A DNA stretch of 64,000 nt, from contig JABAHL010000003.1 in assembly GCA_019353055.1 (NCBI GenBank), positions 146,301 through 210,300 on the forward strand. The letters are read 5' to 3'. The notes below the pieces were generated by a model. That model had not been told where the DNA came from. It made no database searches and saw nothing but the letters and a program-made list of their open reading frames with translations. The position numbers and the translations under genes are program-made. This DNA comes from Faucicola osloensis_C. Its GTDB lineage: Bacteria > Pseudomonadota > Gammaproteobacteria > Pseudomonadales > Moraxellaceae. Shown here one piece after another: positions 26,778 through 36,012 of the stretch (its first letter is position 1; the number at the start of each line of letters is the position of its first letter).

Positions 26778-28643
26778 TTAATCATCTTCGCCAAGAAAAC
26801 CGCCACTTTGTCTTGCCCATAATTTGGCATACACGCCATTTTGAGCTAAGAGCTGGGCATGGCTACCTTGCTCGACGATTTGCCCTCTATCCATCACCAC
26901 CAATCTATCCATCGAAGCAATTGTCGATAATCGGTGGGCAATCGCAATCACGGTCTTGCCTGCCATCATATCGTTAAGGCTGTCAGTGATGGCGTATTCC
27001 ACTTCGCTATCGAGTGCTGAAGTCGCTTCATCGAGCAGCAAAATCGGGGCATTTTTGAGCATCACACGGGCGATGGCAATGCGCTGGCGTTGTCCGCCCG
27101 AGAGTTTGACCCCTCGTTCACCGACTTGGGTATCCAAGCCGACATTGCCTTTGGCGTCACTTAAATGTTGGATAAACTCCCACGCATGCGCTTGTTTGGC
27201 GGCGCTGATGATTTCTTCATCGGTGGCATCTGGGCGACCATAGGCAATATTTTCTCGCACGGTGCGGTGCAGTAGTGAGGTATCTTGGGTGACCATGCCG
27301 ATTTGTTGGCGTAAGCTCTCTTGGGTGACATCGCTGATATTTTGATTATCAATCAAAATCGCGCCACCATCGACATCATAGAAACGCAGTAGCAAATTCA
27401 CCAAGGTTGATTTACCTGCCCCAGAGCGTCCCACTAGACCGATTTTTTCACCTGCTTTAATCTCAAGGTTAAAGTCATCAAGTAGTTTTTGCTTGGCATC
27501 GGCGTCATTGGTTTTATTGCCACTGCGACCATAATTAAAATCGACATGGCTAAAGTTGATTTCGCCTTGCGTGATGATTAAATCCCTAGCGTTGGGCTTA
27601 TCTACCACGGTATGCGGTTTTGACAAGGTTTTCATGCCGTCCTGCACGGTACCGATATTCTCAAACAATGCCGCCGTTTGCCACATTATCCAGTGGGTCA
27701 AGCCGTTAAGACGCATCGCCATCGCAGTCGCTGCCGCAATCGCCCCCACGCTCAGGCCGTTGTAATACCACAGGTACAAGCCGAGGGCTACCGTAGAACC
27801 GACCAACACCACATTAATCAAATGATTAACCAGCTCAAGGCGAGACACCCAGCGCATTTGCTCATGCACCGTACCCAAAAACTGGCTCATTGCATCTTTG
27901 GCATAGGTCAGCTCACGGCGAGAGTGGCTAAATAATTTTACGGTCGTGATATTGGCATACGCGTCCGTAATCCGCCCGGTCATCAAGGCACGCGCATCGG
28001 CTTGGCGACTGGCAGAGTTTTTAAGCTTGGGGATAAAATACGCCACAGTGGCAAAGAACATCACCATCCATAATAGAAATGGGATGAGTAACCAACCGTC
28101 CAGGTGAAATAAAATAATGCCACTACTGACAAAATACACCAATACATACACCAGCATATCGGCAATGGTCATAATGGTATCGCGCACCGCAAGCGCGGTT
28201 TGCATCACCTTGGCAGACACCCGACCGGAAAACTCGTCTTGATAAAACTGCATGGATTGACCGAGCATTTGACGGTGAAAACGCCAACGCATCTGCATCG
28301 GGAACACACCTTGCAAAGTCTGAAAATGAATCAGCGAGCTTAACCCAACCAAAATCGGGCTGACCACCAACACGGCCGCCATCATTAGCAAACTATCGCC
28401 TTTTTCTGTCCACAGATTAGCGGGCGTATAAGCACCCAGCCAGTTGACGATATCGCCAATCCACTTGTACAGTAGCGACTCATACACGCCTATCAAGCCT
28501 GTCAAGAACATGAAGGCAAAAATCCAACCGCGCAGACCCTTGGTACACGCCCACAGAAACTTCAAAAAATTATCCGTCGGTAAGTTGTAATTGTCTTCTG
28601 GATAGACTTCCAGACGATTTTCAAAAAAACGAAATAAACCCAT
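26778..28643 (-). CDS. ABC exporter with fused permease and ATPase domains
   Basis: A 621-residue half-transporter. The N-terminal membrane domain (about 30-340) has six hydrophobic helices. The nucleotide-binding domain (about 365-600) has Walker A GLVGRSGAGKSTLV, the Q-loop GMVTQD, signature LSGGQRQRIAIARVML, Walker B ILLLDEATSAL and the H-loop AIAHRLST. It would work as a dimer exporting a lipid-like or drug substrate (MsbA/multidrug type); the substrate cannot be inferred. msbA-linked genes such as lpxK are absent, so it is probably not MsbA itself. It is monocistronic, with its upstream region containing a terminator hairpin. Confidence 0.88.
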   Translation of the reverse strand: MGLFRFFENRLEVYPEDNYNLPTDNFLKFLWACTKGLRGWIFAFMFLTGLIGVYESLLYKWIGDIVNWLGAYTPANLWTEKGDSLLMMAAVLVVSPILVGLSSLIHFQTLQGVFPMQMRWRFHRQMLGQSMQFYQDEFSGRVSAKVMQTALAVRDTIMTIADMLVYVLVYFVSSGIILFHLDGWLLIPFLLWMVMFFATVAYFIPKLKNSASRQADARALMTGRITDAYANITTVKLFSHSRRELTYAKDAMSQFLGTVHEQMRWVSRLELVNHLINVVLVGSTVALGLYLWYYNGLSVGAIAAATAMAMRLNGLTHWIMWQTAALFENIGTVQDGMKTLSKPHTVVDKPNARDLIITQGEINFSHVDFNYGRSGNKTNDADAKQKLLDDFNLEIKAGEKIGLVGRSGAGKSTLVNLLLRFYDVDGGAILIDNQNISDVTQESLRQQIGMVTQDTSLLHRTVRENIAYGRPDATDEEIISAAKQAHAWEFIQHLSDAKGNVGLDTQVGERGVKLSGGQRQRIAIARVMLKNAPILLLDEATSALDSEVEYAITDSLNDMMAGKTVIAIAHRLSTIASMDRLVVMDRGQIVEQGSHAQLLAQNGVYAKLWARQSGGFLGEDD

Positions 28644-28801
28644 AATTGATTATCAGTAGTTTAAAATTATCTGTGTTATTTTAGCAGATATTGAGGATTG
28701 ATAGCAGGGTTGCTGACGGCGAGCTACAATCCTTTACATACAAGTAAACAATTTTCAACTTAATCCTTGAGCGGTAGTTATCAAAACTTTTTTATCACCA
28801 T

Positions 28802-28836
28802 AAAAAAGCCATTATCCTAGAATAATGGCTTTTTTT
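28802..28836. terminator. Bidirectional intrinsic terminator in the 28.64-29.02 kb gap
   Basis: aaagccatta / taatggcttt is a 10-bp stem with a 7-base loop. It has seven T on the plus side and an A-run upstream, so it can act in both directions and insulates the ABC exporter from the DODA-type gene. Confidence 0.85.
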
Positions 28837-28982
28837 GAGGCTTTTTTTGCTACTTATTCAGCCGCTACAATATTGGGTAAAAGTGCAAAAATAAAGCAAT
28901 ACAAATGACATTCTTATCAAGCCTTATAAAGCTTGCGCGATACATTTTTGCGCCAGATTCTTTTTTCAATAAATTGATGATA

Positions 28983-29017
28983 AGGCAAATTTACTGCGGT
29001 TAATTTGCCTTTTTTTA
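28983..29017 (+). terminator. Plus-strand intrinsic terminator without an upstream plus-strand gene
   Basis: aggcaaatt / aatttgcct (9 bp) with a 10-base loop is followed by seven T on the plus strand only. The nearest annotated plus-strand gene upstream is hisA, over 3.8 kb away and already terminated. Confidence 0.65.
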
Positions 29018-29021
29018 TCCA

Positions 29022-29828
29022 CTAATCAAACCGATAAATATCCATGCCCAGATTGTAGTGAGCAAAGCTTTCATGCACCACCGACATCACATCCCCTGCG
29101 CCCCGCGCAAAAAATACAGGCAGTAAATGTTCGGGCGTTGGGTGATTGTGGCGCGCCAAGCTATGCGTCTGCCAATCAAACATCGTTTTGTCATTGGCTT
29201 TTAGCTGATCTATTATCCAGTATTTAAAGGTTTTGGCTTGCGGCTCAATCTGTTGACTGTTAAAACGCACATTGTATAAGTTATGAGTAATACTGCCCGA
29301 TGCCACAATCAACACCCCTTGTTGCCGTAGCGGCGCAAACAACTGCCCAAGCTGATACAACTGACTAGGGCTAAACCCGTGTGGCAACGACACCTGCACG
29401 ATTGGCACATCGGCATTGGGGTACATGTGTAGCAGCGGTGTCCAGACACCATGATCAAATGGTTGATTGTCGACCACTTTAACCGCCACTTGCATTTGCG
29501 TTAGCTGCTTAGCGATACTTTGCGCAGCAGCTGGATGACCGGCTGCTGGGTACTGGATTTCAAATAACGCCTTAGGAAAACCCCCAAAATCATGCCAAGT
29601 GCGGGGGGCTGGATTGGCGTTGATCAGCCACTCGCCACTTTCCCAGTGTGCCGACATGATGATGATAAGCCTAGGCTTGGGCAAATCTGCACCGAGCTGA
29701 CGCAGCGCCTGAGTAAATGGCGTATCTTCGATCGCAATCGTCGGTGCGCCATGCGAGATAAATAAACTCGGCAGCGTTGGCTCGTCAATGCTTGCGCCTA
29801 ATACATCGGTTAATGTTAAACCCTTCAT
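29022..29828 (-). CDS. Class III extradiol ring-cleavage dioxygenase, DODA-type (YgiD-like)
   Basis: A 268-residue member of the LigB-like DODA family. LPSLFISHGAPTIAIEDT gives the first metal His, IIIMSAHWES the second, and QPFDHGVWTPLLHMYPNA and ASGSITHNLYNVR complete the site. The E. coli homologue YgiD is a zinc-dependent 4,5-DOPA extradiol dioxygenase. It is upstream of nothing on its strand and downstream of a DoxX-family gene, with a 53-base gap made of short repeats. This pair is frequently found together and usually under a LysR regulator; here a LysR gene is divergent 180 bases beyond DoxX. Confidence 0.88.
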   Translation of the reverse strand: MKGLTLTDVLGASIDEPTLPSLFISHGAPTIAIEDTPFTQALRQLGADLPKPRLIIIMSAHWESGEWLINANPAPRTWHDFGGFPKALFEIQYPAAGHPAAAQSIAKQLTQMQVAVKVVDNQPFDHGVWTPLLHMYPNADVPIVQVSLPHGFSPSQLYQLGQLFAPLRQQGVLIVASGSITHNLYNVRFNSQQIEPQAKTFKYWIIDQLKANDKTMFDWQTHSLARHNHPTPEHLLPVFFARGAGDVMSVVHESFAHYNLGMDIYRFD

Positions 29829-29841
29829 GGCGACCTCCTAT

Positions 29842-29888
29842 TGTTATCACCTAAGATTCTTATTACCTAAAATTTTATTACCTAAGTA
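29842..29888. repeat. Three spaced copies of attacctaa
   Basis: In the 53-base gap between the DODA-type gene and doxX the motif at(c/t)acctaa recurs three times about 17 bases apart, the last copy reaching the doxX stop. It reads as slipped duplication, not a known regulatory site. Confidence 0.6.
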
Positions 29889-30286
29889 CTGACAGTTTGT
29901 CCGCGATTATCAATGGAGAAAGCACCCGCGCCTGCGACAGATAAGTACAAGAAAGCAAAGCTATATAGCACAGCGGCTTCCCCTTGGTTGAGCAGTGGCA
30001 ACCAAAAATTATCCATGCCCGCGTGCATCATAAAGTATGCCACCGCCATTTGACCTGACAGAATAAAAGCGACAGAACGCGTGAACCAACCCAAAATCAA
30101 TAACACGCCACCGACCAATTCTAACACGCCTGCTAAGCCCATCAGCGAAAACAATTGCAAGCCATCAAACATCGCCACATGCGGCACCCCAAATAATTTT
30201 GCCATACCATGTAGCATAAAGGTGTAGCCCAGTGCAATGCGAAGCAAGCCAAGTACATAAGGTTGGTATCGAGAAACATTGTTCAT
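29882..30286 (-). CDS. DoxX-family membrane protein
   Basis: A 134-residue protein with four hydrophobic helices. LGLLRIALGYTFMLHGMAKLFG matches the DoxX start, followed by LMGLAGVLELVGGVLLILGWFTR and MAVAYFMMHAG. DoxX proteins are inner-membrane proteins of unclear function, some linked to thiol stress resistance or quinone reactions. Start region ggacacaac has only a weak ribosome-binding site. It is the first gene of a two-gene unit with the DODA-type dioxygenase. Confidence 0.85.
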   Translation of the reverse strand: MNNVSRYQPYVLGLLRIALGYTFMLHGMAKLFGVPHVAMFDGLQLFSLMGLAGVLELVGGVLLILGWFTRSVAFILSGQMAVAYFMMHAGMDNFWLPLLNQGEAAVLYSFAFLYLSVAGAGAFSIDNRGQTVST

Positions 30287-30347
30287 TGTTGTGTCCTATT
30301 AGTCTAAAGTTAAAGTCATGAATATATGTGATGACGCCATTATATTG

Positions 30348-30379
30348 ATATCTTATTAAGAGAAAAACACATAAGATAT
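30348..30379. promoter_or_regulatory. Inverted repeat between doxX and the LysR gene, candidate operator
   Basis: atatcttat and ataagatat form a perfect 9-bp inverted repeat with 14 bases between. It lies midway between the divergent doxX and lysR-type genes, which is where LysR regulators bind. Confidence 0.45.
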
Positions 30380-30466
30380 TGATATATTATTTCTTATTAG
30401 TTGATAATTGAAATGACGCATTCAAGCGTTAATTCACTGGAAGCATTAACTCACTGAAGGATACGC

Positions 30467-31315
30467 ATGGATACGCTCAAAAGCTTGCAAGTGTTTCGCA
30501 CCATTGTAGAAAAAGGCAGTTTTACCAAAGCCGCTGATGCACTCGATATATCGCTTGCCATGACCAGCAAACACTTACAACACCTTGAAGCCTATGTGCA
30601 AGCCAAGCTGTTACATCGTAACAACCGTAATTTGAGCCTTACTGAAGTCGGTCAACAATACTACGCAGAAGCGGTACACGCCCTAGATATTTTGCAGCAG
30701 GCAAAAACCAAGGCACATGATGGCAGTGTATTGCCAGAAGGAAAACTGAGAATCATTGCACCGGTATGGTTTGCCACGCCCTATTTTGTCAATCTGCTTG
30801 CCAAATTCCAGCAAGATTATCCCAAAATTGCGCTAACAGTTGATTTGGAAAATCGCTTCACCGATTTGATTGCTGAGGGCTATGACCTAGCCCTGCGAGT
30901 AGTCAATACGCCACAAGATAATTTAATTGTCAAACCGCTCGGTAAAATAGATTTTTATTATGTCGCAAGTCCGCGTTTTCTTGCGCAGCACGAGCCGCCT
31001 ACGTCTGCAGAGGCGCTCAGTAACCTGCCAGGGATTTTACCCAACTATACGCACATGGCAACCACACTCAAACCCTATAACAGCAGTAATAACACCGTGA
31101 TGATGGCACAGATGGCGCTGACAGGCATGGGCGCTGCGATATTGCCCGAATGGCTGATTGAGGATGAGATTGCGCAAGGACGACTGGTCAAATTGTTTGA
31201 GCAGCCATTTAGTAGCGTATCAATCTATGCGGTCTATATGAATCGAGCATTTTTAAATTTAAAAATACGCTTATTAATTGATTTTTTGGGGGATAATTTA
31301 ATAAAAAACGGTTAG
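30467..31315 (+). CDS. LysR-family transcriptional regulator
   Basis: A 282-residue LysR protein. The N-terminal winged helix-turn-helix is MDTLKSLQVFRTIVEKGSFTKAADALDIS with SLAMTSKHLQHLEAYVQAKLLHR. From about residue 90 a periplasmic-binding-like effector domain follows (LRIIAPVWFATPYFVNLLAKF, DLALRVVN). This is the group of regulators that control divergent oxidoreductase genes in response to aromatic or electrophilic compounds. It is divergent from doxX and the DODA-type dioxygenase, so autoregulation and control of that pair is the likely role. gaagga lies before the start. Confidence 0.87.
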   Translation: MDTLKSLQVFRTIVEKGSFTKAADALDISLAMTSKHLQHLEAYVQAKLLHRNNRNLSLTEVGQQYYAEAVHALDILQQAKTKAHDGSVLPEGKLRIIAPVWFATPYFVNLLAKFQQDYPKIALTVDLENRFTDLIAEGYDLALRVVNTPQDNLIVKPLGKIDFYYVASPRFLAQHEPPTSAEALSNLPGILPNYTHMATTLKPYNSSNNTVMMAQMALTGMGAAILPEWLIEDEIAQGRLVKLFEQPFSSVSIYAVYMNRAFLNLKIRLLIDFLGDNLIKNG

Positions 31316-31562
31316 CGTAAAAAACGATTAGCCTGTTAACTTTTTTATCCTTTAGGTCATGAGCTTTAGGGTCAAGTAATCAACGAAGCAGATATCCGAC
31401 TGGTTCGGGTTGTTTGAATTGTACAAGTTGGGTATTGACTATTGCTATTAGTATGCGCATTATCTGATGATGTATTGCAATAATTTTTAATAAAAATAAT
31501 TTTAATATAACAACAATTTAGTAGAAAAATATTCGTTTAATGTTTCACCAAAATATTTCTCT

Positions 31563-31579
31563 TGCATCAATTTGGTTCA
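31563..31579. promoter_or_regulatory. NtrC-like binding site upstream of the ATP-grasp/Anbu operon
   Basis: TGCATCAATTTGGTTCA matches the 17-base layout of E. coli NtrC sites (TGCACYA-N3-TGGTGCA) at 13 of 17 positions against the glnA site as I remember it. It is about 150 bases upstream of the sigma54-like promoter, the usual enhancer distance. Further half-sites ggcacca and tggtgc occur at about 31627-31662. Confidence 0.5.
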
Positions 31580-31720
31580 TGTCATGATTTTTATGCGCTT
31601 ATGGCATAGATTGTTTGTTTTACACGGCACCAACTTCAATAATTCGATTAATTTTGGTGCGAAATTGAGCGATTTTTAATCTATTTTTCAACTATTTAAC
31701 TTTTTTTACTTTGTTTTTTT

Positions 31721-31736
31721 TGGCACGAAACTTGAT
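31721..31736 (+). promoter_or_regulatory. Sigma54-type (-24/-12) promoter of the ATP-grasp/Anbu operon
   Basis: TGGCACGAAACTTGAT fits TGGCACG-N4-TTGCW with correct spacing; the only departure is A for C in the -12 element. It lies 114 bases before the start codon. The rest of the 31.32-31.85 kb gap is AT-rich and holds no gene. Confidence 0.6.
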
Positions 31737-31849
31737 GAATTAATTGATAAATCATCTAATAGCTTGTCTATAGAATAATTTATCAAGAAAATGTGTGCCA
31801 TCGTGGGGCAAAAACTATTTCATCTTTCGTCATGAATAAGGAGCCAATA

Positions 31850-34000
31850 ATGCCAATTGCCAAAGCATTTGATGAACTGCAACTCGCCGATGGGCAATAT
31901 AGACCTTCGGCACAACAGGTGGGTGCTTGGCTTCAAGAGATGAATTCAGACACGTTAATCAGTTTGAATAACCAAGCATCGGATATTTTTTATCGCCGCG
32001 GCGTGACCTTCACTGTGTATAGCGATGCCAGCAACATTGAGCGCATGATACCCTTTGATATCATCCCGCGCATCATTGACATCCAAGAATGGCAAGTGAT
32101 GGAACAAGGCTGCCAACAACGTATCCGCGCGCTCAATCAATTTATCCATGATATTTATCACGAACAGACGATTGTCAAAGAAGGCATTGTGCCAAGCGAG
32201 TTTGTGTTTAAAAACAGTGGCTACGAGCCGTGGATGCTGGGTATCAACTTGGATAAACCCGTCTATGCCCATATCAGCGGCATTGATTTGATTCGCGACC
32301 AGCACGGACAATATTGTGTGCTCGAGGACAACTTACGCACGCCTTCTGGCGTCTCTTATATGCTCGAGAGCCGCAATGTGTCGCAAACCCTACTGAGTAA
32401 ACTCTACCAATCTCAATCGGTGTTGCCGGTGGCGGACTATCCAAAACGGTTAAAGGCGTGTCTATCAAGCACCACCAACAAATACGACCCACAAATCGTG
32501 GTACTCACCCCAGGTCGTTTTAATAGTGCGTATTATGAACATGCGTTTTTGGCACGTGAGATGAATGTGCCCTTGGTGCATGGCTATGATTTGATTGTAG
32601 AAAACAACCATGTCTACATCCAAGGGGTACGCGGCAAAGTACAAGTGGATGTGATTTATCGCCGTATTGACGACCCATTTTTGGATCCGTTGGCGTTTTT
32701 ACCCGATTCAATCTTGGGGGTGTCAGGGCTGATGAGTGCGTATCGCGCAGGCAATGTGGTGATAACCAACGCCCCAGGCACAGGGATTGCTGACGATAAA
32801 AGCCTCTATCCGTTTGTACCCAAAATAATTGAGTATTATTTGGGTGAAAAACCGATTTTACCCAATGTGCAAACCTATCAATGCAGTGATGCCGATGAGT
32901 TGGCATATGTGCTCGACCATATGCCAGAGTTGGTGATAAAAGAAACGCAGGGCTCGGGAGGTTATGGGATGCTGATAGGACCGACGTCAAGCAAAGAGCA
33001 AATTGCCGCTTACCGCAAACGCTTATTAGATAACCCAGCAGGGTTTATCGCCCAGCCGACCATTAGTCTGTCCACCAATCCAACCGCGGTTGCCAGTGGC
33101 ATCGCACCGCGCCATATTGATTTGCGCCCTTTTGTGTTGTCACATGGCGATGGCACAGTCGATATTGTGCCAGGCGGATTGACGCGGGTGGCAATGACCG
33201 AAGGCTCATTGGTGGTCAACTCATCCCAAGGCGGTGGGGTAAAAGACACTTGGGTGGTCGATACCGTCAATGGCAAACTCAGCGGCAAACAAGGCACCGC
33301 TCATTTGGGCACCATTCAAACCAACCATGAACGAAAATCGCAATCATCGACTTTATTGGCGTATGAAAATATCAACCATAATCGCTTAATTTTACTGTTA
33401 TCAACAGCGAGCTATTTAGTATGGCTAGGTCGATACAGTGAGCGCTTACGCTACTATGAACAAATCATTACACGGCTGTCAAATGACCAGTGCAGCCAAA
33501 CAGACGTCGATGCAATCGTGCACAATCTTGGCTTGCCGATTTCAGCCGATGCCGATGCCCTGTATGACTATCTTGCCAACAAAAAGGTGCCTGAAACCAT
33601 TGGCTTTATCGAGCAAAATGTCCAAGATGTGAAAGGCGTTATTGGCAAGGATACGGCTGAACTCTATAACCTCATCAAACGGTTAGCCAATACGGGAGCG
33701 TACCGCGCCGCTAGCCTACAGCTCTATGCGTGCAATGCGTCAATGCAACAAGAAAACCCGATTGTGGTCACGTTTTGGCAACTCGGACAATGTTTTGAAT
33801 CGCTGGACTGTCATATATTGATGAAAAAAGATTGCCGTGAGTGCGTGCAAAAACTTAAAGAAGTTGTTAATACCCTGCCAGAAAACACCCGCTGGCGTGA
33901 GCTGGATCGATTGGTCAATCAACTGTTAAAGTCTAATCAACCAAAAGACTTTCAGTCACTATCGGGCGCGTTTTCAAATATTTTACAGCAAGGTGTGTAA
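31850..34000 (+). CDS. Circularly permuted ATP-grasp protein fused to an alpha-E domain
   Basis: A 716-residue protein. Residues about 1-480 are the circularly permuted ATP-grasp (DUF404/DUF407 type): FYRRGVTFTVYSD, VLEDNLRTPSGVSYMLE, VVLTPGRFNSAYYEHAFLAREM, TNAPGTGIADDKSLYPFVP, and the nucleotide-binding VIKETQGSGGYGM. Residues about 515-716 are a shortened alpha-E (DUF403) helical domain beginning LLSTASYLVWLGRYSERL. ATP-grasp enzymes of this type are predicted amide ligases making a peptide-like product. In most genomes the two domains are separate genes, so the fusion supports a physical complex. The start at 31850 has aaggag at 31838-31843; an upstream in-frame start at 31793 is weaker. 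It is the first gene of the transglutaminase-Anbu operon. Confidence 0.85.
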   Translation: MPIAKAFDELQLADGQYRPSAQQVGAWLQEMNSDTLISLNNQASDIFYRRGVTFTVYSDASNIERMIPFDIIPRIIDIQEWQVMEQGCQQRIRALNQFIHDIYHEQTIVKEGIVPSEFVFKNSGYEPWMLGINLDKPVYAHISGIDLIRDQHGQYCVLEDNLRTPSGVSYMLESRNVSQTLLSKLYQSQSVLPVADYPKRLKACLSSTTNKYDPQIVVLTPGRFNSAYYEHAFLAREMNVPLVHGYDLIVENNHVYIQGVRGKVQVDVIYRRIDDPFLDPLAFLPDSILGVSGLMSAYRAGNVVITNAPGTGIADDKSLYPFVPKIIEYYLGEKPILPNVQTYQCSDADELAYVLDHMPELVIKETQGSGGYGMLIGPTSSKEQIAAYRKRLLDNPAGFIAQPTISLSTNPTAVASGIAPRHIDLRPFVLSHGDGTVDIVPGGLTRVAMTEGSLVVNSSQGGGVKDTWVVDTVNGKLSGKQGTAHLGTIQTNHERKSQSSTLLAYENINHNRLILLLSTASYLVWLGRYSERLRYYEQIITRLSNDQCSQTDVDAIVHNLGLPISADADALYDYLANKKVPETIGFIEQNVQDVKGVIGKDTAELYNLIKRLANTGAYRAASLQLYACNASMQQENPIVVTFWQLGQCFESLDCHILMKKDCRECVQKLKEVVNTLPENTRWRELDRLVNQLLKSNQPKDFQSLSGAFSNILQQGV

Positions 34001-34060
34001 GCCAAATCTATTAGATGACTACCATCATTTTGACAAAAATAAGCAGTTAGTGAGAGCACA

Positions 34061-34912
34061 ATGAGACTTATAATCAGCCACCAAACCAATTATTTTTATG
34101 AGCAACTTGCCTTACGCAGTGTGCAATACATCCGCATGACGCCGATGACCCTACCCCACCAGACCATCCATAACTGGCAAGTGATGCTGCCTAAAGTTGC
34201 ACAAATGCAAACGGACGGCTTTGGCAACCAATGGCTCACCCTAAGCCGTCACGAACCGCACAACAACTTGCAAATTCAAGCCTTTGGCGAAGTAGAAATT
34301 AACGCTGATACCTTATTTATCCCTGACAATCAGCAAGTGCCGTATCAGATTTTTGCCGTACCCACCAAGTTGACCCAATGCTCTGAAGCCATGCGTGAAT
34401 TTGCCCATGACGCGCTTGAGCAGTTTTTGCAAAGTGAGGACATTGATGCGCAGTTAGCTATCCTCAAATCATTGGCAAAAGACTTGCTCGATAAAATGCC
34501 CTATACCAAAAGCGTGACCCATGTCGGCACTACAGCAGAGCAAGCGTTTGCGATGGCGGCTGGGGTGTGCCAAGACCATACCCATGTATTTTTGGCACTG
34601 CTACGGGATAAAGGCATTGCAGCGCGCTATGTATCGGGTTATATTTATGAAGCGACCCAAGCGCATATGGCAAGCCATGCCTGGGCAGAAGTCTGGCTTG
34701 CGGGTAATTGGTACACCTTTGATATCTCTAACCAACATTTTACCCCCAATTGCCATGTCTACATCGCCTTTGGGCGTGACTATGCCGATGCGGCGCCAGT
34801 GCGCGGGGTGAGAACAGGGGGCGGTGACGAGCGACTGTATAGTCAAGTCATGGTATCTACAAGCCCCCAGTACATACCGCAGCTTAACGCGCAGTTTGCA
34901 GCGCAGCAGTGA
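34061..34912 (+). CDS. Transglutaminase-like cysteine peptidase-fold protein
   Basis: A 283-residue protein with the bacterial transglutaminase N-terminal beta domain (1-110: ISHQTNYFYEQLALRSVQYIRMTP) and a transglutaminase core. The triad is Cys170 in AAGVCQDHTHVF, His206 in SHAWAEVW and Asp221 in YTFDISN. Homologues are consistently next to circularly permuted ATP-grasp and alpha-E genes, where they are predicted to cleave or transfer the amide product. It is 60 bases after the ATP-grasp gene and 59 before anbu; gaga precedes the start. Confidence 0.88.
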   Translation: MRLIISHQTNYFYEQLALRSVQYIRMTPMTLPHQTIHNWQVMLPKVAQMQTDGFGNQWLTLSRHEPHNNLQIQAFGEVEINADTLFIPDNQQVPYQIFAVPTKLTQCSEAMREFAHDALEQFLQSEDIDAQLAILKSLAKDLLDKMPYTKSVTHVGTTAEQAFAMAAGVCQDHTHVFLALLRDKGIAARYVSGYIYEATQAHMASHAWAEVWLAGNWYTFDISNQHFTPNCHVYIAFGRDYADAAPVRGVRTGGGDERLYSQVMVSTSPQYIPQLNAQFAAQQ

Positions 34913-34971
34913 TTTATCACTATTGATTCACCAATATTTGCTAAACCAGTATTTGCTAAAAAGGAACAACC

Positions 34972-35709
34972 ATGACCTATTGCGTGGGTATCAGACTCAA
35001 AGACGGGATGATTTTCGCCAGTGATACTCGCACCAATGCGGGCGTCGACCAAATATCGATGTTTCGCAAAATGTATCAATACGGCATTGAAGGCGAGCGG
35101 TTTTTGGTGCTGCAAACCGCGGGGAACTTGGCTACGTCACAAGCGGTATTTACCAAATTAGATAACGCCATCAAACTTGCGCAAGAGCGCAATTTGCATA
35201 CCGTCCCTACCCTGTATGATGCCGCGCAATTGGTGGGTGAGTGCCTGCGAGAAACCACCATCCATGCCCAAACCATCGCACAAGAAACGGATACCAAGTT
35301 TAGAAGCAGTTTTATCTTGGGTGGGCAAATCAAGGGGCAATCCCCCGAAATTTATTTTATCTACCCTGAAGGCAATTGCATCAGAGCAACAACCGATACG
35401 CCTTTTTTCCAGTTAGGTGAAAGTAAATACGGCAAACCTATTTTAGACCGTTCCATGAATTATGACGCATCACTCAAATCAGCGATGCGAGCCATTCTGA
35501 TTTCTTTTGATTCGACCATCCGCTCCAACTTATCCGTCGGTATGCCGATTGATGTGTTGGTCTATCACAATGACAGCCTACAGATGCCACAAGGGTATCG
35601 CATTGATGAAAACGATGAATATTTTGCCAGCATCCGCCAACACTGGTCAGATGGGCTGAGAAAAATTCTAAATGAACTTGAAGACTCACCGGTGAGCTAT
35701 TGGCAATAG
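34972..35709 (+). CDS. anbu: Anbu (proteasome-related peptidase)
   Basis: A 245-residue Ntn hydrolase of the proteasome family. The protein starts MTYCVGIRLKDGMIFASDTRTNAGVD, so Thr2 becomes the N-terminal nucleophile after Met removal, and Lys in the position after ASDTR-x loops is supplied by RKMYQ. Its length and GSSFILGGQIKGQ-like segment (RSSFILGGQIKGQSPEIYFIYPEG) separate it from HslV. Anbu forms open-ring helical or dodecameric assemblies; substrates are unknown. aaggaacaacc precedes the start. It is the last gene of the operon, which points to a role in turnover of the ATP-grasp product; that is inference. Confidence 0.88.
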   Translation: MTYCVGIRLKDGMIFASDTRTNAGVDQISMFRKMYQYGIEGERFLVLQTAGNLATSQAVFTKLDNAIKLAQERNLHTVPTLYDAAQLVGECLRETTIHAQTIAQETDTKFRSSFILGGQIKGQSPEIYFIYPEGNCIRATTDTPFFQLGESKYGKPILDRSMNYDASLKSAMRAILISFDSTIRSNLSVGMPIDVLVYHNDSLQMPQGYRIDENDEYFASIRQHWSDGLRKILNELEDSPVSYWQ

Positions 35710-36012
35710 CAACTGACATTCAGTTAAAAATCAACCCACATCAAACCATCTAGCAGGTTCTTCACTGTGTCCTCCCCTGTCGATTTATACCGCGTTTTTG
35801 GTTATGCCGTGCTTTTGGTTATAGCGTTTCTGGCATATACCGCTCTTGAGACATAATGCGCTACCGTTTATATCGACCAATCCTAGTCAATTGTTTTGCT
35901 ATAGTTCAATTGCCTTGCCATAGATAATGCAAATACCTTGGGTTTTTGCTAGGCGGTAATTTTAGTGGGTATGGTATGATGTGATTTTTTATGATTGTTT
36001 GGTTTTTATGCT
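35710..36012. other. Intergenic stretch after anbu
   Basis: About 300 AT-rich bases between anbu and the TRIC-like gene. Apart from a repeated ttttggttat at about 35800-35822, I see no gene, strong terminator or promoter. Confidence 0.5.
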
